From Candidatus Atribacteria bacterium (GTDB taxonomy: Bacteria > Atribacterota > Atribacteria > Atribacterales > Atribacteraceae), in the NCBI GenBank assembly GCA_026390275.1, contig JAPLGF010000210.1, positions 1 through 10,295 of the forward strand: DNA of 10,295 nucleotides, given 5' to 3'. The position numbers and the translations under genes are program-made. Every line of letters starts with the position of its first letter. Within the stretch, counting starts at the first letter, position 1. Of this stretch, positions 4,867 through 10,295 are shown one piece after another. Under the pieces are notes generated by a model that made no database searches, was not told where the DNA came from, and saw only the letters and a list, made by a program, of their open reading frames with translations.

Positions 4867-6681
4867 TCATGAAAGTCTTTCCAGAAACCGCATCATCTCT
4901 GCTTTGACTTGAACCGGTTTCCCTTCCTGAATACGTTGCTCCATGCTTCGCACAAAATGAACCGTATCCTCCCAGGAGAAAGCATCGTGGTCAGGCATGA
5001 TCTTCATAATCTTCTGATGAGCGGTCTCCATCACCTGTTCCTGATCCTCCCAGAGTTTTTCAATGATCTTCTCCCCCGGGCGGATCCCGGTGATTTCCAC
5101 ATTAATATCTTTTTCTAAAACGTACCCTTGAATTTCACAAAAAACTCTCGCCAGTTCCAGAATCGGAATCATCTCCCCCATTTTGAGGACAAAGATGTTT
5201 CCGGAATCCGGGAGCATACTGGCCTCCAGGACCAGAGTCACCGCTTCCTGGGTGGTCATAAAATATCGCTTCATCGCCGGATCGGTGATAGTAAGAGGCT
5301 CTTTCTTTTCGATCTGTTTCTTCCAGACCTCCAGCACATTCCCCCGGCTACCCAGCACATTCCCAAACCGGACCACCGAAAAATCAGTATCAGAAAAGCT
5401 TTTCGCTGCCGCGAGCACCATCACTTCCGTCATTTTCTTGCTCAACCCCATCATGTTTTCCGGTTCCACCGCCTTATCGGTGGAAATCACCACCACTTTC
5501 TTCGCCCGACCCTGTGCTGTTTCCAACAGATTGAGGGTCCCCACCACATTGGTGTGAAAGGCTTCCTCCCCATTTTCCTCCATCAAAGGCACATGTTTAT
5601 AGGCAGCAGCATGGAAAATAAACTTCGGGCAATACCGCTGAATGATCGCTTCCAGACGACGAGGAAATCGTATATCTGCCACCACCGGAGAAATTTCGGC
5701 GTTTCCTCCCAGTTCATTGGAAAGATCAAAAATCCCGGTCTCGTTATTGTCCAAAAGAATCAGGTGACTTCCGGAAAGAGCCAGCTGCCGGCAGATTTCA
5801 CTTCCGATCGACCCACAGGCTCCGGTGACCAGCACTTTCTTATTCCGGAAAAAGTGCCCCACCCGCTGGACATCATAAAACACCGGATCCCGAAACAGGA
5901 GATCCTCTAAGTTAAAAGAACGTAAGGAGGTGATGGAAATTTTCTTCCCGATCAATTCATACATCCCCGGCATCACCAGGGTCTCCACCGGAAATGACGA
6001 GACAAAATCATAGATCTTCTTGATGGTCTGTCTCCCGGCACTGGGAATGGCCACAATGATCGTTTCCACATTCTGCTTTTTCACCAGCTCCGGAATATCC
6101 TTGATCTTCCCCAACACTCGGTACCCATGGAGAAAGGAACTCACTTTCTTGGCATCATCATCCACAAATCCCACAATATTGAACCCCAACTCCGGATGGC
6201 CGGCGATCTCCCGGCTGATTTTTTCCCCCGCATCCCCCGCCCCCACAATCAGGGCTTTCTTTCCTCCTTTGCGGAAATACCGGAAACGTCCATCATAATA
6301 GAATCGGGCTAAGAAACGGGGAAAAACCATCAACCCAAAGCTGATGAGAGGAGAAAGAAGAAAGACAGAACGGGGAAATAGGTTCCAAAACAAGAGCTGG
6401 ATAATAAGAATAAAGATGACTTTTTCCCAAAAGACGATCCTGGCAATATCCCAAAGTTCCTTGAGGCTGGTGTACCGCCAGATTTGTCGATAGGTCTTAT
6501 AGACCAGGATAAAAACGATCCCGGCAATCGCATCAATGACCGTCCCCCAGATCAATACCTTGCTGTACTGACCTACCACTATCGTCGCCGAGAAGTCAAG
6601 ACGCAACCAGAGGGATAAATAAACCGAAAGGCAAAAAGCCAGTCCATCCAGAAGAAATTTCACTCGATTAGAAAGCAACAT
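4867..6681 (-). CDS. pglF: membrane-anchored UDP-HexNAc 4,6-dehydratase (PglF/WbpM/CapD type)
   Basis: PglF-type enzymes convert UDP-GlcNAc to UDP-4-keto-6-deoxy-GlcNAc, the first step toward bacillosamine. The protein has 604 residues, the full two-domain length. About four membrane segments occupy roughly residues 9-26, 42-61, 83-102 and 105-124. A first Rossmann-like domain begins with GAGDAGE (147-153). The catalytic short-chain dehydrogenase domain begins with TGACGSIGSE (286-295), has HAAAYKHVPLME (357-368), and STDKAVEPENMMGLSKK (400-416). The classical Tyr of YxxxK is Met here (M411, K415), with D402-K403, the arrangement known for PglF and WbpM. A GIRPGEK motif lies at 532-538. AAGGAG sits five bases before the ATG. 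It is downstream of the pglE-like gene after a 157-base AT-rich gap, so it may have its own promoter. The final sugar (bacillosamine or a relative) is inferred from neighbours. Confidence 0.92.
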   Translation of the reverse strand: MLLSNRVKFLLDGLAFCLSVYLSLWLRLDFSATIVVGQYSKVLIWGTVIDAIAGIVFILVYKTYRQIWRYTSLKELWDIARIVFWEKVIFILIIQLLFWNLFPRSVFLLSPLISFGLMVFPRFLARFYYDGRFRYFRKGGKKALIVGAGDAGEKISREIAGHPELGFNIVGFVDDDAKKVSSFLHGYRVLGKIKDIPELVKKQNVETIIVAIPSAGRQTIKKIYDFVSSFPVETLVMPGMYELIGKKISITSLRSFNLEDLLFRDPVFYDVQRVGHFFRNKKVLVTGACGSIGSEICRQLALSGSHLILLDNNETGIFDLSNELGGNAEISPVVADIRFPRRLEAIIQRYCPKFIFHAAAYKHVPLMEENGEEAFHTNVVGTLNLLETAQGRAKKVVVISTDKAVEPENMMGLSKKMTEVMVLAAAKSFSDTDFSVVRFGNVLGSRGNVLEVWKKQIEKKEPLTITDPAMKRYFMTTQEAVTLVLEASMLPDSGNIFVLKMGEMIPILELARVFCEIQGYVLEKDINVEITGIRPGEKIIEKLWEDQEQVMETAHQKIMKIMPDHDAFSWEDTVHFVRSMEQRIQEGKPVQVKAEMMRFLERLS

Positions 6682-6700
6682 GAATACTCCTTCACGAATC

Positions 6701-6744
6701 TTAAAATATATTTTAACTATTATTATAGTACTTTTTATAATAAT
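6701..6744. promoter_or_regulatory. two AT-rich dyads upstream of the pglF-like gene
   Basis: A perfect 16-bp palindrome TTAAAATATATTTTAA (6701-6716) is followed by a 9-bp inverted repeat ATTATTATA/TATAATAAT with an 8-base loop (6719-6744). On the coding strand these include TATAAT and TATATT hexamers that could be -10 elements, but I see no good -35 at 17 bases. Possible roles are a promoter with operator for pglF or a weak transcription end for pglE. Confidence 0.4.
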
Positions 6745-6838
6745 TTCTAATTCTGTTTAAGAATCTTGGGATTTTCACACCGATATAAACTCATCCTTAA
6801 CAAAATGAAGCCGGATACAACGAGGTATGTGTTTTTCT

Positions 6839-7882
6839 TCAAAATGACAAAGCACAGCATCTCTTACATTTTTTTTTAAATCTTTTAAGGAAATCTCCTT
6901 CTCGAAATCCGAATTTTTCTCGATAAAAAGGTTGGAGATGGATAGGGGGAAAATAGGGTTTGGAGGCAATATCCTTCCCTTTTAGATACTCAATCACTCC
7001 ATCGCGGTCAATATGATTTTTCAATCTCACCACATAGACAAACCAGCTCATCTTCATTTCGGGACGCACCTGGGGGGTGATGATTTCATCAATTTCCTGT
7101 AATCTCCTGGAATATTCCTCTGCCACTTTCGCTCTCTTCTCGATGATTTCTTCAATCCTCTGAAGTTGGCTGATCCCCAGTGCGGCGCTCATCTCATCCA
7201 AGCGATAGTTATACCCCAAACGCTCATGATCCAGCCAGCTCAGGTCCTCTCCCCGCCCCTGGTTCCGCATGCTCCGACACAATTCCGCTATATAAGGATC
7301 ATCGGTGACCACCATGCCTCCTTCCCCCGTGGTGATCTGTTTATTGGGATAAAAACCGAAAGCAGCCGCCACTCCGAACGATCCACACTTCCTTCCCTTA
7401 TATCCCGAACCCAGGGCCTCGCAGGAATCCTCGATCACCGATAAACCATGTTCCAGAGCCATTTTCAGAATGGTATCCCATTCACAGGGATGTCCAAACA
7501 CATCCACCGGTAAAATGGCTCTGGTTCTTTCTCCAATTGCTCCTTTGATCCTTTCCGGATCGATATTCAGGGTTTCCTCTTCAATATCCACAAAAACAGG
7601 TCTCGCTCCCTCATACAACACACAATTCGCAGAGGCCACAAAACTGAATGGCGTGGTGATCACTTCCTCCCCAGGACCAATCCCCAAAGAACGAATGATG
7701 AGGTGCAACGCACTGGTCCCGCTGTTGACTCCCACAGCAAATTTTCCCCCCACATATCGGGAAAACATGGTCTCAAATTCTCCAATTCGAGGACCGATAC
7801 TGAGAAAAGGGGTCCTCAGTACATCCGTAACCGCCTGAATATCAGTTTGATTTATTTCTGGTCGAGAAAGAGGGATCATCAT
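6839..7882 (-). CDS. pglE: DegT/DnrJ/EryC1 aminotransferase (PglE-like), C-terminus abnormal
   Basis: This PLP-dependent sugar aminotransferase would transfer an amino group from glutamate to the 4-keto sugar made by the PglF-like enzyme. Visible motifs: NSGTSALH (53-60) for phosphate binding, TTPFSFVASANC (76-87), EDSCEALGS (151-159) with D152 facing the PLP ring, FGFYPNKQITTGEGGM (175-190) with K181 as the Schiff-base lysine, and YNYRLDEMSAALG (224-236). The last normal part is KPYFPPIHLQPFYREKFGF. After GDF at residue 331 relatives usually continue with P-x-A-E and an ALPF motif plus about 30 residues; here the frame gives a Lys/Cys-rich stretch, ALSF, and stops at 347. A run of nine A residues lies there; one base fewer would extend the frame to 6775, but that tail is also unfamiliar. 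The start overlaps the pglD-like stop as ATGA. It may be a damaged gene. Confidence 0.85.
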   Translation of the reverse strand: MMIPLSRPEINQTDIQAVTDVLRTPFLSIGPRIGEFETMFSRYVGGKFAVGVNSGTSALHLIIRSLGIGPGEEVITTPFSFVASANCVLYEGARPVFVDIEEETLNIDPERIKGAIGERTRAILPVDVFGHPCEWDTILKMALEHGLSVIEDSCEALGSGYKGRKCGSFGVAAAFGFYPNKQITTGEGGMVVTDDPYIAELCRSMRNQGRGEDLSWLDHERLGYNYRLDEMSAALGISQLQRIEEIIEKRAKVAEEYSRRLQEIDEIITPQVRPEMKMSWFVYVVRLKNHIDRDGVIEYLKGKDIASKPYFPPIHLQPFYREKFGFREGDFLKRFKKKCKRCCALSF

Positions 7883-8574
7883 CTGTTTGGTTCTACCTTT
7901 CGTATGACCTTTGCCGGAACTCCAACAGCCACAACACTATCGGGGAGATCTTCTATCACTACCGCTCCTGCTCCAATAACTGACCAGGAACCGATCTTCA
8001 CTCCCGGTTTCACCACTGCCCCGATCCCGACCAATGTCCCTTCTCCCACCATTACCTCTCCCCCAATATGGACTCCCGGTGCAACATGTACAAAATCTCC
8101 AATACGGCAGTCGTGGTCAATCGTGGATCCAGTATTAACAATAACGTGCTTCCCCACCTGGGTTTCAATATTGATGATAGCACCGGCAATGACCATCGTT
8201 CCCTCGTCAATCGTGGAGAAGGGAGAAACGATTGTCTTGGGGTGAACAACCGGAACAAAAAAATACCCCTCCCCTTTTATACAGTTCACTTTTTTTTGGC
8301 GCAGAGCATTAACCCCAATGGCAACCACAATCCGTATCTGGCTAAAATTATTTTTTTCTAAAATGGATAAACCACCAAAGACCGGATAACCCTGGAGTTG
8401 CATCCCCCATTTATCTGGATCATCGTCGAGAAACCCAAGCACCCGATGCCCTCCGAAAAGGGCGGAATCCAAAACCACTTTCCCCTGTCCCCCCGCACCA
8501 TAAATGAGGAGAGAATATCCAGTGCTTTCTTCCTCACTCAATTTTTGATATTTCATCGACGATGATTCCTTCAT
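7879..8574 (-). CDS. pglD: sugar O/N-acetyltransferase of the NeuD/PglD family
   Basis: PglD acetylates the 4-amino group of UDP-4-amino-4,6-dideoxy-GlcNAc with acetyl-CoA to give UDP-N,N'-diacetylbacillosamine. The 231-residue frame has an N-terminal Rossmann-like part with YGAGGQGKVVLDSA (25-38), GFLDDD (47-52), and a left-handed beta-helix from about residue 112 onward built of hexapeptide repeats. The catalytic His-Asp pair corresponds to STIDHDCRIGDFVHVAPG, H154 and D155. The C-terminal GVPAKVIRKV is typical. The ATG at 8574 overlaps pglC by 41 bases; an alternative ATG at 8556 has AAGGA upstream and would remove a short polar leader, so the start is uncertain. Its stop overlaps the aminotransferase start by four bases, indicating translational coupling. 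NeuD-type O-acetyltransferases are an alternative, but the neighbours favour PglD. Confidence 0.9.
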   Translation of the reverse strand: MKESSSMKYQKLSEEESTGYSLLIYGAGGQGKVVLDSALFGGHRVLGFLDDDPDKWGMQLQGYPVFGGLSILEKNNFSQIRIVVAIGVNALRQKKVNCIKGEGYFFVPVVHPKTIVSPFSTIDEGTMVIAGAIINIETQVGKHVIVNTGSTIDHDCRIGDFVHVAPGVHIGGEVMVGEGTLVGIGAVVKPGVKIGSWSVIGAGAVVIEDLPDSVVAVGVPAKVIRKVEPNR

Positions 8575-9157
8575 CGGAGTAGATTCCCTCTCTTTTGATA
8601 ACTGAGCGAATGGTCTTATACCCGATGCTCCAATCTAATCGGAGATTCCAATGCTCCACATACCACACATCCAGCTCAATCTTCTCTGGCCAGGTCATGG
8701 TGTTACGTCCATTGATTTGTGCCCAACCGGTTATCCCTGGCTTCACCAGCAGTCTCTTTTTCTGCCTCTCATTATATCTCTTTACCTGGTACTCAAGGGT
8801 GGGCCGGGGACCCACCATGCTCATTTCTCCCTTCAGAACATTCAGGAGCTGCGGAAGTTCATCCACACTGGTTCTCCGAATCCACCGCCCAATTTTTGTG
8901 ATCCGCTGATCATCCCGAGATACAAATACCCCGATACCCTTCTTCTCTGCTCCCACCACCATGGAACGAAACTTGTACATTTTGAACAACTTTCCCTCTT
9001 TCCCCACCCGTTCCTGGATAAAAAAGACCGGACCACCATCTTCCCGCTTTATTTTCGCAGTGACATAGAGCCAGAGAGGTGACGAGAGGACCAACCCAAT
9101 GCAGGAAAATAAACCATCAAAAATACGTTTAATAAATACTCTACCGTGACCATTCAT
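8534..9157 (-). CDS. pglC: monotopic phosphoglycosyl transferase (PglC-like)
   Basis: PglC-type enzymes transfer a phospho-sugar from a UDP-sugar to undecaprenyl phosphate at the cytoplasmic membrane face, starting glycan assembly. Numbering from the ATG at 9175, a hydrophobic re-entrant helix with a Ser-Ser-Pro kink lies near 17-38. It is followed by GGPVFFIQERVGKEGKLFKMYKFRSM (split here as GGPVFF at 47-52, ERVGKEG at 55-61, YKFRSM at 67-72). The catalytic Asp-Glu pair is D105-E106 in RTSVDELPQLLNVLKGEMS, then VGPRP at 121-125, and KPGITGWAQINGRN. The short length matches PglC rather than the larger WcaJ/WbaP proteins. An ATG at 9175 is possible, but the one at 9157 has a GGGGGG/GGAG Shine-Dalgarno just upstream and yields the usual N-terminus, so I chose it. 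It is first of the glycan genes, and overlaps the ORF upstream as ATGA. Confidence 0.93.
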   Translation of the reverse strand: MNGHGRVFIKRIFDGLFSCIGLVLSSPLWLYVTAKIKREDGGPVFFIQERVGKEGKLFKMYKFRSMVVGAEKKGIGVFVSRDDQRITKIGRWIRRTSVDELPQLLNVLKGEMSMVGPRPTLEYQVKRYNERQKKRLLVKPGITGWAQINGRNTMTWPEKIELDVWYVEHWNLRLDWSIGYKTIRSVIKREGIYSDEGIIVDEISKIE

Positions 9158-9211
9158 ATCTCCCCCCGGAAACATTGTTGAGATGTTAAGTTGGAAAACC
9201 CCATGCGAATT

Positions 9212-9233
9212 TCCTCCTTTGGATAAAGGAGGA
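9212..9233. repeat. perfect 9-bp hairpin in a dispersed-repeat-like segment
   Basis: TCCTCCTTT and AAAGGAGGA enclose a GGAT loop, followed by a G-rich GGGGGATTC segment. There is no U-tract on either strand, so it is not an obvious intrinsic terminator. The style matches intergenic elements of the C-rich/G-rich kind that recur in many bacterial genomes (recollection only). It occupies the place where the body of a PIN toxin should be. Confidence 0.8.
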
Positions 9234-9261
9234 TCAAGGGGGATTCAATGTTCCCCATAAT

Positions 9262-9324
9262 TAACAAAAAGCGGAGAATAACGTTGGTATCAAGCCAGGC
9301 GGATTCTTTAGCTTGGTTATCCAC
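9262..9324 (-). pseudogene. VapC-type PIN toxin, N-terminal remnant only
   Basis: A GTG at 9324 overlaps the end of the AbrB antitoxin gene, the standard coupled arrangement. It encodes about 21 residues ending in WLDTNVILRFLL, the first strand and helix of a PIN domain including its first catalytic Asp (D12). The sequence then switches to hairpin-repeat DNA and the remaining three acidic residues and about 110 residues are absent. The frame stays open through the repeat to a stop at 9154. The intact PIN protein encoded just upstream has LDANIILRFL at the equivalent place, supporting the identification. It cannot be an active nuclease. Confidence 0.8.
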
Positions 9325-9580
9325 CCCGAGCAACCTTGCGAGCAACTTTCTGCTTGGTTAGCTCTTCCTCTTCCTCTATCCCGGGGAAAACCCCCTTAAC
9401 CGGAAGAGTACCGGCTAAATCGGATAATTTTCTCTTTTTTATCAACTTCACCCGGATTTCCCTCTGGTCAGTGAGCTCAAATAGAAAAGTATCCCCCCGC
9501 TCCGCCCCTATAGCTCGACGAATCCCGACTGGTAGCTGTATTTGCCCTTTTCCAGTTAAGCTGGTTCTCTCCCTAATCAC
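9317..9580 (-). CDS. AbrB/SpoVT-type antitoxin (VapB-like), toxin partner truncated
   Basis: An 87-residue swapped-hairpin DNA-binding protein that would neutralise a VapC toxin and repress its own operon. The AbrB part is residues 5-40 (TSLTGKGQIQLPVGIRRAIG, then AERGDTFLFEL), with the classical G-K-G-Q-I and P-x-x-I-R pattern. An acidic tail (GIEEEEELTKQK) probably forms the toxin-binding segment. The frame is open much further upstream, to 9904, but that part is antisense-like read-through over the vapC gene. The GTG at 9580 with AAGGTGGG upstream is the likely start. It begins 13 bases after the vapC stop and ends inside the start of the truncated toxin. Confidence 0.85.
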   Translation of the reverse strand: MIRERTSLTGKGQIQLPVGIRRAIGAERGDTFLFELTDQREIRVKLIKKRKLSDLAGTLPVKGVFPGIEEEEELTKQKVARKVARGG

Positions 9581-9593
9581 TGATCCCACCTTA

Positions 9594-10004
9594 TTAAGGT
9601 TCCACTCGGGTAATACCTTCGACTTTTTCGAAGTCTTTGTCGTAGGAATAGATTTCGTTGTTCTTTTTGGCAAGCATCTGGGAAGCGACAAAGGCATCGG
9701 TCCAATCGAGGTTCTTCTCTGCATAGAGCCGAAGAGCCTCTTTTGAAACCTTCTTGTTGGGATGACGAAGACCATGCAGAACCAGGATTGGACCAAGCAA
9801 TTCCTGGATTCTCTTCTTAGACTGTTTGTAGAATTTCTCAAAGGTCCATACCATATCCGCAAGAACAAGATCAGGTAGCCAGACCTCCTCAGTACCTGCT
9901 TCAACGAACTTTAACAACTCTGTGCAACGATCAGATTGTTCTGGAATATCGTTGGTTAAAAAACGGAGGATAATATTAGCGTCGAGAACGCGTATCTTTT
10001 TCAC
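9594..10004 (-). CDS. vapC: VapC-type PIN-domain toxin ribonuclease
   Basis: PIN toxins are Mg/Mn-dependent RNases that cut RNA, often tRNA or rRNA, when released from their antitoxin. The 136-residue protein has the normal length. First acidic residue D8 is in VLDANIILRFL; the third, D103, in DWTDAFVA; the fourth, D122, in SYDKDFEKV. The second position, usually Glu in a LAE motif, is Asp here (LADMVW, D50), a conservative change whose effect is unknown. The GTG at 10004 has GGAGGAGC six bases upstream and overlaps the antitoxin gene by 29 bases, indicating coupling. It is the only complete toxin of three PIN-type modules suggested in the window. Confidence 0.92.
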   Translation of the reverse strand: MKKIRVLDANIILRFLTNDIPEQSDRCTELLKFVEAGTEEVWLPDLVLADMVWTFEKFYKQSKKRIQELLGPILVLHGLRHPNKKVSKEALRLYAEKNLDWTDAFVASQMLAKKNNEIYSYDKDFEKVEGITRVEP

Positions 10005-10227
10005 TACTGCGCTCCTCCATGGCTTGGTGGCGAGCAGCTTGAAAATCCTGTGGCTCAGTTACTTGAACAGCTCCCTTGAAGGTCTCAATTCCCCCTTCGA
10101 TGGGGAGAATTCGGGCAGTTTCTTTTTCAGCCACGAACTGAACTCGGGACCCGGGATGAAGATTTAGCAGTTTTCTCACTTCAGCAGGTATGGTAATTTG
10201 CCCTTTTTTCGAAACCCTGGCAAACAT
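9976..10227 (-). CDS. vapB: VapB antitoxin, AbrB type
   Basis: An 83-residue protein with an N-terminal swapped-hairpin DNA-binding domain (RVSKKGQITIPAEVRKLLNL, residues 4-23, then PGSRVQFV) and a charged C-terminal tail (residues 50-83) of the kind that wraps around a PIN toxin. It should neutralise VapC and repress the module by binding the palindrome directly upstream. AGAGAGG lies nine bases before the ATG. It overlaps vapC by 29 bases. This gene is not closely similar to the second AbrB antitoxin beyond the shared domain pattern, so the two modules are probably independent rather than a recent duplication. Confidence 0.92.
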   Translation of the reverse strand: MFARVSKKGQITIPAEVRKLLNLHPGSRVQFVAEKETARILPIEGGIETFKGAVQVTEPQDFQAARHQAMEERSSEKDTRSRR

Positions 10228-10243
10228 TATGCTTTACCTCTCT

Positions 10244-10258
10244 ATGTAAAGTTTACAT
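10244..10258. promoter_or_regulatory. 15-bp palindromic operator of the vapBC module
   Basis: ATGTAAA-G-TTTACAT has perfect 7-bp arms around one central base. It overlaps the last bases of the predicted -10 element and covers the likely transcription start. AbrB-type VapB proteins bind such palindromes to autorepress; that this one is the VapB site is inference. Confidence 0.7.
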
Positions 10259-10285
10259 TAAAAATATTGTAAAGCGATATGTCAA
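10257..10285 (-). promoter_or_regulatory. sigma-70-type promoter of vapBC
   Basis: On the coding strand a perfect -35 TTGACA (10285-10280) and a -10 TTTAAT (10262-10257, 5 of 6 consensus bases) are separated by exactly 17 bases. It is positioned about 30 bases upstream of the vapB start codon and overlapped by the operator. Confidence 0.75.
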
Positions 10286-10295
10286 ATAAGTAAAG

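Noticed and set aside
5128..5910. 260-residue rightward open frame inside the pglF-like gene
   Set aside because: It is antisense to a gene with clear domains, is rich in His, Arg and Pro without any motif, and has no ribosome binding site context; it is a shadow of the real coding frame.
7703..8245. 180-residue rightward frame spanning the aminotransferase and acetyltransferase genes
   Set aside because: Thr/Pro/Ile-rich translation mirrors the hexapeptide repeats of the acetyltransferase on the other strand; it crosses two well-supported genes.
9212..9233. Intrinsic terminator upstream of pglC
   Set aside because: The stem is good but no U-tract follows on either strand.
9581..9904. Upstream extension of the second AbrB antitoxin to 195 residues
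   Set aside because: This part lies over the vapC gene in another frame and lacks domain features; the GTG at 9580 with its own ribosome binding site gives the normal protein.

Overview
This window is bacterial. It has strong Shine-Dalgarno sites, a recognisable sigma-70-type promoter, a GalU pyrophosphorylase, a monotopic phosphoglycosyl transferase, and type II toxin-antitoxin (TA) genes. Base composition looks mid-range, with markedly more A/T-rich patches. I cannot name the organism from sequence alone. The mix of glycan genes, decayed TA modules and short intergenic repeats would fit an anaerobe or candidate-phylum genome, but that is only an impression.

Left block (1-2981, leftward): galU, a gene for a galactose-mutarotase-fold protein that overlaps it, and a beta-CASP metallo-beta-lactamase ribonuclease that runs off the left edge. 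Spacing suggests one transcript. GalU makes UDP-glucose; the role of the other two beside it is not obvious.

Middle block (about 2982-4866, rightward genes among repeats): a ribbon-helix-helix antitoxin gene whose toxin partner is reduced to a start codon and a few codons, then a HEPN gene and an MNT nucleotidyltransferase gene whose 5' part is interrupted by a stop codon. Around them are 7-bp and 8-bp tandem repeats, mostly exactly four units long, and two copies of a 31-bp repeat. These look like remains of mobile or recombination-prone DNA.

Right block (4867-9157, leftward): genes resembling pglC, pglD, pglE and pglF, read in that order. Together they would make UDP-N,N'-diacetylbacillosamine (or a close diamino-trideoxy sugar) from UDP-GlcNAc and load the phosphosugar onto undecaprenyl phosphate, the first step of a surface glycan or protein glycosylation pathway. 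The aminotransferase gene has an abnormal, probably truncated C-terminus next to a run of nine A residues.

Right edge (9262-10295, leftward): an intact AbrB/PIN (VapBC) pair with a convincing promoter and overlapping palindromic operator, then a second AbrB antitoxin whose PIN toxin is cut off after about 21 codons and fused to a dispersed hairpin repeat. That remnant frame ends in an ATGA overlap with pglC, so the TA promoter may drive the glycan genes. The main theme is repeated loss of toxin genes, with antitoxins retained, at repeat junctions flanking a glycan initiation locus.
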